Of a DNA stretch of 7,939 nucleotides, positions 1 to 6,894 are shown piece by piece. This DNA comes from Bacteroidales bacterium (GTDB taxonomy: Bacteria; Bacteroidota; Bacteroidia; Bacteroidales; FEN-979). Positions within the stretch are counted from its first letter, which is position 1. Each line of letters opens with the position of its first letter. Made by a program: the position numbers and the translations under genes. Below the pieces are notes generated by a model. The model searched no databases. It was not told the origin of the DNA and saw only the letters and a list, made by a program, of their open reading frames with translations. The DNA is taken from positions 1-7,939 of the forward strand of contig JAFGNY010000345.1 of the NCBI GenBank assembly GCA_016926765.1. The letters are read 5' to 3'.

Positions 1-206
1 ACCAGGTTGTACTGTCCGGTATCGGCCGAGATGAGGGCTACCTGCCTTACGGTTTCAGGCTTCCGGGAAAAAGCCAGTCCCAGTCCGATCGCCATGAGGA
101 TGGGAAATCCGATGCCCCAGAAGAGGACGGCCGGTTCCCGGACCTTCTCCAGGAGGTTGGCCAGGATCAGTTGCCAGAGCTGGTTGTCGGCTATCCGCTT
201 ATTCAT
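1..206 (-). CDS. ABC-2 type transporter permease, N-terminal fragment (cut by window edge)
   Basis: This is the first 68 codons of an integral membrane subunit of an ABC-2 type exporter; the rest lies beyond base 1. The reading starts at ATG 206-204, which overlaps the end of the ATPase gene by 8 nt (ATGAATAA), so the two genes are almost certainly translationally coupled. The fragment begins with a short cytosolic amphipathic helix (MNKRIADNQLWQLILANLLEKV). A motif very typical of ABC-2 permeases follows at about residues 22-45: REPAVLFWGIGFP, then a hydrophobic stretch ILMAIGLGLAF, which would be the first membrane helix. The polar residues after it would start the extracytoplasmic segment. 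The substrate cannot be told; the family moves lipids, drugs, polysaccharides or peptides outward. The family call is firm because both sequence and partner gene agree. Confidence 0.86.
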   Translation of the reverse strand, partial: MNKRIADNQLWQLILANLLEKVREPAVLFWGIGFPILMAIGLGLAFSRKPETVRQVALISADTGQYNL

Positions 207-936
207 TCAGTTTCCTCCCGGTTAAAGCGGTAAACAGGTCGTCCAGGTTTTGGCAGTCGGGATTGGATTCCAGCAGCGAGACCAGGGTTCCCTCCCGCAG
301 GATCTTCCCCTGGTCGATGATCACGATCCGTTCGCAGAGCTGCTGGGCCTCCTCCATGTAGTGAGTGGTGAGGATCATGGAGATGTCGGAATCCCGGCGC
401 AGGTTCCGCAGGATCTCCCATATCTCGCGGCGGGCGTTGGGATCCAGTCCGGTGGTTGGTTCATCCAGCAGCAATATCCTGGGATGGTTGATCAGCGCGA
501 TGCCCAGCGCCAGGCGTTGGCGCTGGCCTCCTGACAGGTTGACGGTGTAAGCTTTCCGTTTCTCTTCCAGTCCGGTGAGGACCAGCACCTCTTCGCACCG
601 CTCGCGGCCGAGGGCAAAGAAACTGGCAAACAGCCGAAGTGTTTCCCAGGTAGTCAGCTTTTCTATGTACCGGGTCTCCTGAAGGGAGAGTCCGATGATC
701 TTCCGGAGCTCCTTTTCGTGCCCTTTCCAGGGCATCCCCATCAGCCGGATCTCACCGCAGTCGGGTTTCTGAATCCCTTCGATCATCTCCACCAGGGTGG
801 TCTTTCCGGCGCCGTTGGGTCCCAGCAGGGCGACAAACTCCCCCGGCAGGATCGTGAGATCCACGTTGCGCACGGCCTGTACAGTCTTAAAGGACTTGCA
901 CACGTTGCGAACCTCGATGGAGGAAATGGGAATCAT
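199..936 (-). CDS. ABC-2 type transporter ATP-binding protein (CcmA/DrrA-like)
   Basis: This is the cytosolic ATPase that powers the exporter whose permease follows it. With the ATG at 936 the protein is 245 residues. All nucleotide-binding motifs are intact: Walker A GPNGAGKT (39-46), Q-loop Gln86, signature LSGGQ (134-138), Walker B ILLLDEP (154-160, catalytic Glu159), a TTGLDP D-loop and switch His192 in TTHYMEEA. The motif set and the TTHYMEEAQQL ending fit the COG1131 group that pairs with ABC-2 permeases. A GTG at 969 would add 11 residues. I prefer ATG 936 because the GTG lies inside a hairpin that looks like the terminator of the gene before, and because a TACCTTTG promoter element sits 7 nt before the ATG. 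MIPISSIEVRNVCKSF is also a normal family N-terminus. No Shine-Dalgarno sequence is visible. The transported substrate is unknown. Confidence 0.93.
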   Translation of the reverse strand: MIPISSIEVRNVCKSFKTVQAVRNVDLTILPGEFVALLGPNGAGKTTLVEMIEGIQKPDCGEIRLMGMPWKGHEKELRKIIGLSLQETRYIEKLTTWETLRLFASFFALGRERCEEVLVLTGLEEKRKAYTVNLSGGQRQRLALGIALINHPRILLLDEPTTGLDPNARREIWEILRNLRRDSDISMILTTHYMEEAQQLCERIVIIDQGKILREGTLVSLLESNPDCQNLDDLFTALTGRKLNE

Positions 937-942
937 ACCGTG

Positions 943-950
943 CAAAGGTA
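943..950 (-). promoter_or_regulatory. Bacteroidota -7 promoter element for the ABC exporter genes
   Basis: The minus strand reads TACCTTTG, an exact match to the Bacteroidota -7 consensus TAnnTTTG. It ends 6 bases before the ATG at 936, so transcription would begin at or next to the start codon and give a leaderless or nearly leaderless mRNA. I see no convincing TTG/TTTG -33 element about 20 bp upstream, which lowers confidence. It directly follows the T-rich tail of the putative terminator. Confidence 0.4.
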
Positions 951-972
951 AGAGAAAAGAGGTTTTCACCTC
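950..972 (-). terminator. Possible intrinsic terminator after the cyclase-like ATPase gene
   Basis: On the minus strand GAGGT-GAAA-ACCTC (972 to 959) forms a perfect 5-bp stem closed by a GNRA-type GAAA tetraloop, and TTTTCTCTT follows at once. It starts 20 bases after the stop codon of the 993-4403 gene. The stem is short, so termination may be partial. If it works, it separates the ABC exporter genes from the upstream transcript. A 10-bp perfect palindrome, GGTTATAACC (977-986), lies between the stop and the hairpin and has no assigned role. Confidence 0.45.
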
Positions 973-992
973 ACCGGGTTATAACCTGAAAA

Positions 993-3900
993 TCAAATCC
1001 CCATATACCGGTCGTACTCCTGCATGTCCCATTTCAGATTCATCTCCTGAAACATCGACTTCGCCATTCCGAGGTACTCGGATCCATTCCTGGACCCCAG
1101 GTGGTTGTGTCGGCTGTTCGGATCTTTCAGGCATTTTCCCAGTTCGAAACAAGTGCGGGCCAGTTCCGGACGGACGCCATATTTCTCTGCAACTCCCAGT
1201 GACTTATGAAAATCTTTCAGGGCTTTTCCCTGTCTTTTCAAATGCCAGTAAACGAGCGCCCGGAGCCTGTAGGCTTCAGTGAGGTTCGAATAAATGGTTT
1301 TTGAACTCCGTATCAGTTGGTTGGTTTTCTTCAGGACACTGTGTAATTTTTGTGATTTGTTCCCTCCGGAAGCCAATGATTCTGCGAAATTGAGCCAACA
1401 ATTCGCCAACAGATATCCGGAAAAGTAAATTTTGATTAGTTTTCGCTCCCTGACAAGGTTTTCGGCCTCTTTCAATGCCTTCGCGGCCGGTTCAAATTCT
1501 CCCCTGAATGTATGCAACCGGCATTTCTCGCAATAGATCACCAGCAACATAGCCATATGACCGGTTTTGGTAGTGAACCTGATCCCTTCTTCGGACGTTT
1601 TCAAACCCTCTTCAATCGATCTGGTCTTTGTGCAATACAGTAAAAAAAGTCTAAAGGCCTGCGCTTTGGCATGACTGTTCTCGAAATTTTCGGAAACATC
1701 CAGTAACTTGTTCCGAACAGCCAATGCTTTCTCCCAATGGCCTTTTTCAACCAGGATAAATCCGGAGTAAAGCAGATAAATAACGATATCCCATAGGGTT
1801 CCCGAATGGGTAGCTTTATGATAAACCTCTTCCATATCCTGGTCCTCTGTCCATCTGCCGGAAAAATAGTCATGCATCCGTTTTGCAAACCTGTAGGAAC
1901 TCTCGAAGGGGTCATTTTTTCCACTCATGGCATGAAATGCATTTTCCAGCATCAATTCCCCTGTTTTCAACGAAAATCCTGTCCAAACGTAAAATGTACT
2001 TGCCGCCGACAAAATACCTGTGGTCACTTCGATCCTGTTCAGGTCATACTTAAGAAACAACCTAAATGCATAGATGGAATCAATGAACCAGCGCCTGGGG
2101 TTAAGTGTTGCCAAAGCCTCTCCCTTGATTACGATCAGCCTGGCTATCTTCTGGGTGTTATCGTCAGGGGCGTTGTTCCGCATCAGCCATCGGTTCCTGA
2201 GCACGACAGGGAACCATAAAAAGTCGAACGCGGCGCCCAACAGCCGGAGAAACTTGTATTTAGGGATCGTAAACCCGTAAAACTCCAGCGCCTGATCAAA
2301 ATAGTCTACGGCCTCGATGTTATCGCCTTTGGTTTCCAGGGCCAATCCGATCTTCTCCTTAAGATGAATGACCGTCGTAGGATCTGCTTTTTCCTTGCGA
2401 ATATTCAGATAAAGATCCAGGGCCTGTTTAAAATAATGGATCGCTTCAGAGGAAGCTCCGGAAAGAAGGGCCTGTTCCCCTGCCTTAACCAGATATTCTT
2501 CCTGTTTCTCCTGTGCCTCCGCCTTTCCGTAATGAAGAGCCAGCACACCATAGAACTCATGGATCTTTCCCGAAAATACCTTCTCGATCGAACGGGCGAT
2601 CTTCAGGTGCATCTCCTGGCGTTTCTTCTGCACGATCGATTCATACGCCGCCTGCTGGGCCAGTGCATGCTTGAAAAGATATTCCACTTCATCGCTGGTT
2701 CCACTTTCATTGATGAACTGCATCTCTTTCAGGTACCCAAGTTTATCATCCAGTTCCCCGATCGTATCGGCAGCCTCTTCCAGCACCTTGTAATAGAAGT
2801 TTCGTCCGATCACGGAAGCCATTTTCAGGAGGTTTCGGGTCTTTTCGTCCAACCGGTCGATCCGCGACAAAAGCACCTCATTAATGGTCTCCGGGATATT
2901 GGCATATTTTATCTTATCGGTTACTTCAAATCCTTTTTCGTTGTACTGAATGATCCCCTGGTCGATGAATGACCGAAGGACCTCTTCGATGAAGAATGGG
3001 TTTCCGCGGGTTTTTTCCTGGATAAGGGCGGTTGTATCGTTCGGGAGCTCCATCTGTCCCAGTAGGTTCTCCATGAGCCTGACTGAATCAAGAGACCCCA
3101 GGTTATTGATCTCTATATGAACAAATTGGTCAGGGATGTTTTCCGTGATGAATTTCAACAGATGTTCTCCGGTTTTTTCATAGCCAGGGCGAAAGATGAA
3201 GACAAAGACTAACCGGTGGTTGCGGACCAGTTTGACAAGGAATTCCAGGGCATGAATGGTGGAGAGGTCGGCCCAGTGCAGGTCTTCGATCACAATGAAG
3301 CCCGGACTCCGCCTGACCGCTTCACCAAGAAGCTCCCGAAGGTTTTTCAGGATCAGTTTTTCCAGCGACTCCCCTTCAATTCCTTTCAGTCGTTCCAGTG
3401 GCTTACCCGACAGAGTAAACCCCATCATGGTCGCAATAAAGGGAAAGACCTCTTCCGTTCCCTCAGGATAGACCTGCTCAATTTTACATTCAAGCTTCTC
3501 CAGGGCTATTGCAGGAGCATCATCTTCGTGGATACCTGCCCATGAACGGATGACCTGGTTAATGGGGTGAAAGCTCAGGTTCCCGCCAAATGAGATCCCC
3601 TTCCCTTCCAGAAAGGTTACCTGCCCGATGGCCTCCTGTTTTTTCATTTCGGCCATCAGGCGGGATTTCCCAACTCCGGCCTCCCCGGTGATCGTTACCA
3701 CACATCCTTTCCCGGCCACGATCAGCCCCATTACCTTTGTTTTCAGGATGTTAAGCTCTTTTTCACGCCCCACAACAGGAGAGCTGATCATCCGGGCGGT
3801 TTCGGGGCTGACAGCCACCCGCTCCTCTCTCCGGGCAAGTACGCTATACACCTGGACCGGTTTTTTCTGTCCTTTTACGGGAACCGGTTCCATCGACCTG

Positions 3901-4403
3901 ATATCAAAGTGATCAAGCGTCAGCCGGTAAGTCTCCGGACCGATAAGGATCTGCCCGGGTTCGGCAAGGTCCAGGATGCGGGATGCCAGATCCAGAACAT
4001 GGCCGATTACCGTATGGCGCCCTGTTTTACCCGATCCTATTAAACTATAAATTACCTCCCCTGTTGCAATCCCAATCCGCAATCCGATCCTTTCGGGCAG
4101 CTCCTTTTCGGCAATCATCTCCCTTAGCCTGCTTTTCATCTCCAGGGATGCCTGCAGCGCTCTGACAGCGAAATTTTCCCGGGGATCGGGAATCCCAAAG
4201 AAGGCCGCCATACGCTCTCCGTCGAACCGCAGGACCTCCCCGCTGAACAGCCGGACCACCTCCTCCATGCTCTCCATGCAGCGGCTCAGCAGTTGAGTGA
4301 TTCTGCCGGATGAAGATTCTTCTGTGAGGTTGGTCAGGCCATCGAGAGCAGTAACCAGGATGGTTGTCCTCCTTTTTTCCGAATTTTCCTGCGGATCAGT
4401 CAT
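993..4403 (-). CDS. Degenerate adenylate/guanylate cyclase domain - AAA/STAND ATPase - TPR-like signalling protein
   Basis: This is a cytosolic 1136-residue multidomain protein without a signal peptide. Residues about 12-190 form a class III nucleotide cyclase homology domain (FFGIPDPRENFAVRAL, RIGIATGEV, TVIGHVLDLASR, VKGQKKPVQVYSV). Several catalytic positions are altered: the first metal Asp is Ala19, the second is Glu63 (GER instead of GDG/GDA), the usual Lys before it is Arg59, the GD of the GDAVN motif is G-His135, and the catalytic Asn is Asp138. The transition-state Arg142 is kept. Cyclase activity is therefore unlikely. Residues about 207-480 are a P-loop ATPase of the predicted-ATPase (COG3899/AAA_16) type, with the VGREKEL entry motif, Walker A GEAGVGKS (240-247), Walker B FIVIEDLHWAD (369-379) and RGNPFFIEEVL (466-476). 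The remainder, from about residue 630, is helical with TPR-like units, clearest at 640-665, 685-710 and near the C-terminus. The start ATG 4403 has no obvious Shine-Dalgarno sequence. The gene follows the repeat-protein gene by 40 nt, so co-transcription is likely. Ligand and partners are unknown. Confidence 0.92.
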   Translation of the reverse strand: MTDPQENSEKRRTTILVTALDGLTNLTEESSSGRITQLLSRCMESMEEVVRLFSGEVLRFDGERMAAFFGIPDPRENFAVRALQASLEMKSRLREMIAEKELPERIGLRIGIATGEVIYSLIGSGKTGRHTVIGHVLDLASRILDLAEPGQILIGPETYRLTLDHFDIRSMEPVPVKGQKKPVQVYSVLARREERVAVSPETARMISSPVVGREKELNILKTKVMGLIVAGKGCVVTITGEAGVGKSRLMAEMKKQEAIGQVTFLEGKGISFGGNLSFHPINQVIRSWAGIHEDDAPAIALEKLECKIEQVYPEGTEEVFPFIATMMGFTLSGKPLERLKGIEGESLEKLILKNLRELLGEAVRRSPGFIVIEDLHWADLSTIHALEFLVKLVRNHRLVFVFIFRPGYEKTGEHLLKFITENIPDQFVHIEINNLGSLDSVRLMENLLGQMELPNDTTALIQEKTRGNPFFIEEVLRSFIDQGIIQYNEKGFEVTDKIKYANIPETINEVLLSRIDRLDEKTRNLLKMASVIGRNFYYKVLEEAADTIGELDDKLGYLKEMQFINESGTSDEVEYLFKHALAQQAAYESIVQKKRQEMHLKIARSIEKVFSGKIHEFYGVLALHYGKAEAQEKQEEYLVKAGEQALLSGASSEAIHYFKQALDLYLNIRKEKADPTTVIHLKEKIGLALETKGDNIEAVDYFDQALEFYGFTIPKYKFLRLLGAAFDFLWFPVVLRNRWLMRNNAPDDNTQKIARLIVIKGEALATLNPRRWFIDSIYAFRLFLKYDLNRIEVTTGILSAASTFYVWTGFSLKTGELMLENAFHAMSGKNDPFESSYRFAKRMHDYFSGRWTEDQDMEEVYHKATHSGTLWDIVIYLLYSGFILVEKGHWEKALAVRNKLLDVSENFENSHAKAQAFRLFLLYCTKTRSIEEGLKTSEEGIRFTTKTGHMAMLLVIYCEKCRLHTFRGEFEPAAKALKEAENLVRERKLIKIYFSGYLLANCWLNFAESLASGGNKSQKLHSVLKKTNQLIRSSKTIYSNLTEAYRLRALVYWHLKRQGKALKDFHKSLGVAEKYGVRPELARTCFELGKCLKDPNSRHNHLGSRNGSEYLGMAKSMFQEMNLKWDMQEYDRYMGI

Positions 4404-4427
4404 GGTATCAGATTTTCAGATTCATAC

Positions 4428-4441
4428 AATAACCGGCTATT
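4428..4441. repeat. Short near-palindrome between repeat-protein and ATPase genes
   Basis: The 40-nt gap between the two genes holds AATAACCGGCTATT, which is self-complementary at 12 of 14 positions around CCGG. No T-rich tail follows on the minus strand, so it does not look like a terminator. It could be an operator, a weak mRNA hairpin or chance. Nothing else stands out in this gap: no TAnnTTTG element and no Shine-Dalgarno sequence. Confidence 0.2.
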
Positions 4442-4443
4442 CC

Positions 4444-6753
4444 TTATTGAATAATCAGTTTTTCCCTGGCCCGGAGTTCGCCAGAGAGGATCTCTATAAC
4501 GTACATTCCGGGAAGCAGCCAGGAAACATCAATCAGGCCTGCATCCTGGTTCTGGTTTACAACTAGTTGACCCATCTGGTTGTAGATCGACACCTGCTGA
4601 ACAACCGATTGATTGGTTTCCTTCACAAATATAAAGGATGTTGCTGGATTTGGGTAAAAGAATGCAACTTCCTGTACATCAATTGACGGTATAGCCATCG
4701 TTTGACATGCTTCCTGAACTTCTTGCTGAGTATCGCAACCTTGAGCATTTGAATATATTTCTATTATTCCGCCGGGGCTGATCAGATATTCACAAATACT
4801 TTGAACCGCGCATTCAGATAAATAATCATTATCAACAATTGTTAGATTTTCAATAGAGCCTGGTAAAATATTATTTAATCCATCCAGGCTGGTTAATGCA
4901 TTATTCTCTTTCATCCAAAGATCCCCGCCGATAGAAGTAAGGTTTTCCAATTCTAAAAGACTTGTGAGAGATGTATTATAAAAGTAAAGTCCTCCCCCGA
5001 TTATAGTTAGGTTTTCCAGCCTATTTAAGTTATATAAATGATTGTTGCTTGAAATATCAAGCCATCCCCCAATAGCTATTAAATTATCCAATCCCAACAA
5101 ACTTGATATTGCATTATTCCAAATACTGACATTTCCGCCGATATGGGTCACATTTTCCAATCCTGACAGGTTCATTAATGAAGGGTTATTCAGGATTACA
5201 AGACCTCCGCCTATTGCAGTAATATTGTCAAGACCTGCCAGGTTTATCAGGTCATCATTTTGTGCAATATCAATTGTTCCCGGAACAGAACTTATATTCT
5301 CAAGACCACTCAGGTCGGATAAATTATGAAGATCTACAAAACCAATGTCTTCCCCGACATATGTCACATTCGAAAGTTGTGAAAGGGTTGATATTGAATT
5401 GCTATTACTAATACTGAGATCTCCTCCAATGAAAGAAATGTTCTCCAGTCCGTCAAGCGTGCAGAGAGAAGTATTACTTCCAATGTGAAGACCTCCCCCA
5501 ATAGATGTTACATTATGCAGAGCTTCAATGCTTTCAAGAGAATCATTCCCGCTAATAATAAGTGTCCCTCCGATATTGATTACGTTTTCCAGCGCATCAA
5601 GATTACCTAATTTGTCATTACTTGTTATATAAAGTCCTCCATTAAAATCCGATACATTTTCAAGGCCTTCCAGGCTTGCTAAGGTATTGTTATTTTCTAT
5701 TTTCAATAGGGCTCCCATGAAAGTTATGTTCTCCAACGCTGACAGGCTCGTCAAAGCATCATTTTTATAAATTCCAAATTCCTCCCCAAAATCTGTCACA
5801 TTCTCTATACCAGTTAAGCTCGTTAAAGCATCATTATTATTCACATTAAACTCTATCCCAACATTTAAATATCCTAAACCCATCAGGTTTGTCAGGGCAT
5901 CGTTTTCATAAATTTCAAACGAACCACCAACGGATGATAAATTTTCCAAGCCAGCCAGATTCCCCAATAAATCATTATTCCTAACGGTAAAATCTCCACC
6001 TACAGAGATCAAATTATCCAGACCCGAGAAATTCAATAAAAGATTATTATATTGGATCCACAATGCACCTGATACGGCAGCCAGGTTATTAAGCCCATCC
6101 ATATTATTGATCAGCGCACTCTCGATTGTAAGATTACCGTTTATCGAATCAAGATTATTCAAGCCTGTCAAATCTGATAATGCTGTTGAATAAAGATATA
6201 GATCTCCCCCGATTGTTTCCAAATTATCAAGATTGCTCAGTGAGATAATAGGACATTCTATAATTTGAAAAGCGCCACCTATGGAATGAAGATCGCTTAA
6301 TCCTGTTATTTCAGAAAAAATATCATTTAAGGAACAGGTAAATGCTCCGCCTATTATCTCCAGGTTATTAAGTCCGGATAACTCAATTAATGATGGATTA
6401 TTTAAAAAATAATTTACTGTTCTCCCTCCGATATCAAAATTTCCGCCAATGGATTCTAAATGATTCAGACCGTTGATATTTGTCAGGTAAGCGTTATGTA
6501 TTATCCTTAAATCTCCCCCAATTGATGTCAGGACATTTAATCCTGTCAGATCAGTAATATTCGAACCTCCTCCGGGTCCAGGGTTACCTATGATCACGTC
6601 TCCTCCAATTTCGGTACAACCAGGATAATTTATCTGAAAACTGTCGATCTGTGATTGGGTGTAAAGGATAATTCCATCCGGTAAACACGGTTGCGCTGAG
6701 GCCAGAGTCTGTAATGCGACGATAACCAGGAATAGTAAATAGTACTTTTTCAT
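4444..6753 (-). CDS. Secreted leucine-rich-like repeat protein with T9SS C-terminal sorting domain
   Basis: A 769-residue extracellular or cell-surface protein. I start it at ATG 6753 because that gives a clean Sec signal peptide (MKKYYLLFLVIVALQTLASA, cleavage before Gln21). An ATG at 6840 would add 29 non-signal residues across the regulatory gap. A small cap (CLPDGIILYTQSQIDSFQINYPGCTEIGGD) carries two cysteines. About 24 repeats of 22-24 residues follow at about 65-646, with the pattern NLxGLeNlxsIGGxLxIxnNxxLx; regularly spaced Leu/Ile and Asn suggest a parallel solenoid. A closing cap of about 36 residues (ECAVQSICEYLISPGG, up to QEVQEAC) has four cysteines. The last ~73 residues (697-769) are a type A T9SS sorting domain: FFYPNPA, VSIYNQMGQLV, LPGMYVIEI, EKLIIQ. 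The family implies outer-membrane export, tail cleavage and probable surface attachment or release. The ligand is unknown; adhesion or glycan/protein binding is plausible. The coding sequence is clearly more AT-rich than its neighbours. Confidence 0.93.
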   Translation of the reverse strand: MKKYYLLFLVIVALQTLASAQPCLPDGIILYTQSQIDSFQINYPGCTEIGGDVIIGNPGPGGGSNITDLTGLNVLTSIGGDLRIIHNAYLTNINGLNHLESIGGNFDIGGRTVNYFLNNPSLIELSGLNNLEIIGGAFTCSLNDIFSEITGLSDLHSIGGAFQIIECPIISLSNLDNLETIGGDLYLYSTALSDLTGLNNLDSINGNLTIESALINNMDGLNNLAAVSGALWIQYNNLLLNFSGLDNLISVGGDFTVRNNDLLGNLAGLENLSSVGGSFEIYENDALTNLMGLGYLNVGIEFNVNNNDALTSLTGIENVTDFGEEFGIYKNDALTSLSALENITFMGALLKIENNNTLASLEGLENVSDFNGGLYITSNDKLGNLDALENVINIGGTLIISGNDSLESIEALHNVTSIGGGLHIGSNTSLCTLDGLENISFIGGDLSISNSNSISTLSQLSNVTYVGEDIGFVDLHNLSDLSGLENISSVPGTIDIAQNDDLINLAGLDNITAIGGGLVILNNPSLMNLSGLENVTHIGGNVSIWNNAISSLLGLDNLIAIGGWLDISSNNHLYNLNRLENLTIIGGGLYFYNTSLTSLLELENLTSIGGDLWMKENNALTSLDGLNNILPGSIENLTIVDNDYLSECAVQSICEYLISPGGIIEIYSNAQGCDTQQEVQEACQTMAIPSIDVQEVAFFYPNPATSFIFVKETNQSVVQQVSIYNQMGQLVVNQNQDAGLIDVSWLLPGMYVIEILSGELRAREKLIIQ
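4816..6561 (-). repeat. Array of about 24 tandem ~72-bp coding repeats (24-residue LRR-like units)
   Basis: The repeats encode units such as NLAGLENLSSVGGSFEIYENDALT (24 residues, 72 bp). Most units are 22-24 residues. The second unit is longer, with an insertion around GGRTVNYFLNN, and one unit (NLMGLGYLNVGIEFNVNNNDALT) has lost a residue. DNA identity between units is mostly low, so the array is old. Local copies are closer: plus-strand 5746-5763 and 5818-5835 agree at 17 of 18 bases and are exactly 72 bp apart, which points to recent unit duplication or gene conversion around NDALTSL. Confidence 0.9.
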
Positions 6754-6771
6754 GATGCTATCTGTTTTTTG

Positions 6772-6804
6772 GTTCTTGCAAAAAAGCTTGCACTGCAAAA
6801 GAAC
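6772..6804. repeat. Imperfect inverted repeat in the repeat-protein upstream region
   Basis: GTTCTTGCA (6772-6780) faces TGCAAAAGAAC (6794-6804). The arms pair over 6 + 3 bp with a 2-nt bulge, around a 13-base centre that holds a further TTGCA. A separate perfect 11-base palindrome TTGCACTGCAA (6788-6798) overlaps it. It sits 19-51 bp before the start codon. No T tract follows on either strand, so it does not look like a terminator. An operator or a 5'-leader hairpin is possible. Confidence 0.35.
6796..6803 (-). promoter_or_regulatory. Possible -7 element for the secreted repeat protein
   Basis: The minus strand reads TTCTTTTG, one base off the Bacteroidota consensus TAnnTTTG. It would place the transcript start near 6790 and give a leader of about 37 nt. 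No TTG-type -33 element is seen at the usual distance. Such a weak promoter would fit activator dependence, and the three LytTR-like repeats end 32 bp upstream. The match is imperfect, so this is tentative. Confidence 0.25.
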
Positions 6805-6834
6805 AACAGATGAAAAGGGAAAAGGAGACAGATT

Positions 6835-6884
6835 TGTCAACGGAAGGGTTTATTCTGTGAACGTCCGGGTTTTTCTTCTGAACG
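6835..6884 (-). promoter_or_regulatory. Three direct repeats at exact 21-bp spacing, putative LytTR operator
   Basis: Reading the minus strand, CGTTCAGA (6884-6877), CGTTCACA (6863-6856) and CGTTGACA (6842-6835) all fit CGTTSASA, and each start is exactly 21 bp from the next. LytTR regulators are known to bind pairs of about 9-bp direct repeats, consensus near [TA][AC][CA]GTTN[AG][TG], separated by 12-13 bp, which gives the same two-helical-turn period. The copies match that consensus at 7, 7 and 8 of 9 positions. They lie just after the LytTR gene and 82-131 bp before the repeat-protein start, where an activator would sit. That this particular regulator binds here is inference. Confidence 0.6.
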
Positions 6885-6894
6885 CGGAGAGATC

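Noticed and set aside
937..969. GTG-started longer form of the ABC ATPase
   Set aside because: The GTG lies inside a terminator-like hairpin, the extra residues add no family feature, and a promoter element sits just before the inner ATG.
797..1282. 161-residue plus-strand open frame, and other plus-strand or overlapping frames such as 2364-2972, 1806-2219 and 1601-1924
   Set aside because: They lie antisense to or out of frame with well-supported genes, have low-complexity or improbable compositions and no recognisable domains.
993..4403. Active adenylate cyclase making cAMP
   Set aside because: Both metal-binding aspartates and the catalytic Asn are substituted in the cyclase domain.
993..4403. 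STAND-type antiphage defence protein (Avs-like)
   Set aside because: ATPase plus TPR regions resemble that layout, but there is no nuclease, protease or other effector domain, and no defence genes lie nearby.
4816..6561. CRISPR array or non-coding satellite
   Set aside because: The periodicity is 72 bp, in frame through one long open frame, with protein-level conservation and high DNA divergence between units. There are no identical direct repeats with unique spacers.
6754..6840. 29-residue N-terminal extension of the secreted repeat protein from ATG 6840
   Set aside because: It would put a non-hydrophobic segment before a perfect signal peptide and would overlap the putative promoter and the last LytTR-like repeat.
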